DNA from: XYB1-FULL-44-23 sp964502885
Lineage (GTDB): Bacteria; Patescibacteriota; Microgenomatia; CAZETR01; Amesbacteraceae
NCBI GenBank assembly: GCA_964502885.1
Contig: CAZCXU010000016.1
Location: 1-23,083, forward strand
Direction: 5' to 3'
DNA: 23,083 nt
Position 1 is the stretch's first letter, and every line of letters begins with the position of its first letter. The notes beneath the pieces are model-generated. The model ran no database searches, had not been told where the DNA came from, and saw nothing but the letters and a program-made list of their open reading frames with translations. Both the position numbers and the translations under genes were made by a program. Shown here one piece after another: positions 23,081 through 23,083 of the stretch.

Positions 23081-23083
23081 TAA

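Noticed and set aside
1..23083. CRISPR array, tRNA, rRNA, transposase, toxin-antitoxin, phage or defence cluster
   Set aside because: Read on both strands; no spaced repeat series, cloverleaf-like stretch or recognisable product of these types was found, and there is almost no intergenic room.
1..23083. Alternative genetic code with TGA as sense
   Set aside because: Several well-conserved genes end naturally at TGA (dnaE, htpX, the MFS gene, the glycosyltransferase) with normal C-termini.

Overview
The window looks like a compact chromosomal segment of a Candidate Phyla Radiation (Patescibacteria) bacterium, perhaps Microgenomates. This is inferred from gene content and style, not from a marker tree. 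Genes are packed almost end to end and there is no intergenic stretch over 300 bases. The mixture (GatCAB, bL19, a PHP-type DnaE, PolX, LemA-HtpX, ClpB, a thermonuclease-like secreted protein, a GT39-type membrane glycosyltransferase, small one-helix proteins) is typical of these reduced genomes. TGA is used as a real stop (dnaE, htpX, the transporter, the glycosyltransferase), so the code is standard and not the TGA-sense code of Gracilibacteria. No tRNA, rRNA, CRISPR array, transposase or phage gene is visible.

Layout. Bases 1-120 hold two copies of an 18-base REP-like repeat and a promoter. From 121 to 2563, three rightward genes encode a membrane-anchored PsbP-like protein, an exported thermonuclease homologue and a DUF2130 coiled-coil protein with a PD-(D/E)XK-like motif. 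From 2560 to 4697, two leftward genes encode a DHH phosphoesterase and a GH15-type glucoamylase-like protein. A TIM-barrel-like protein (4721-5410) diverges from the latter. A 49-residue one-helix protein (5413-5562), a GT39-like glycosyltransferase, ribosomal protein bL19 and DNA polymerase III alpha follow on the minus strand up to 11241. A DUF362 protein (11348-12280) runs rightward. From 12263 to the end everything is leftward: NUDIX, polX, lemA, htpX, then clpB, gatC, gatA, an MFS transporter and gatB.

How it works together. DnaE and PolX cover replication and repair, and GatCAB makes Gln-tRNA and/or Asn-tRNA by transamidation. ClpB and HtpX cover protein quality control, and the NUDIX protein may clean up nucleotides. 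The exported nuclease may help scavenge nucleic acids, which is inference.

The most interesting signals are in expression and repeats, not in a new defence-like system, which I did not find. First, almost every gene that starts a transcription unit has a -10-like hexamer (TANNNT, often GGTAWMMT) ending 6-8 bases before its start codon and no Shine-Dalgarno, which predicts leaderless mRNAs. lemA (perfect Shine-Dalgarno) and dnaE (leader with a hairpin) are the exceptions. Second, polX carries an in-frame, strongly palindromic insertion that looks like a mobile repeat read through as protein. Third, all three convergent gene pairs overlap or nearly touch, each at a perfect palindrome, with no terminator between them.
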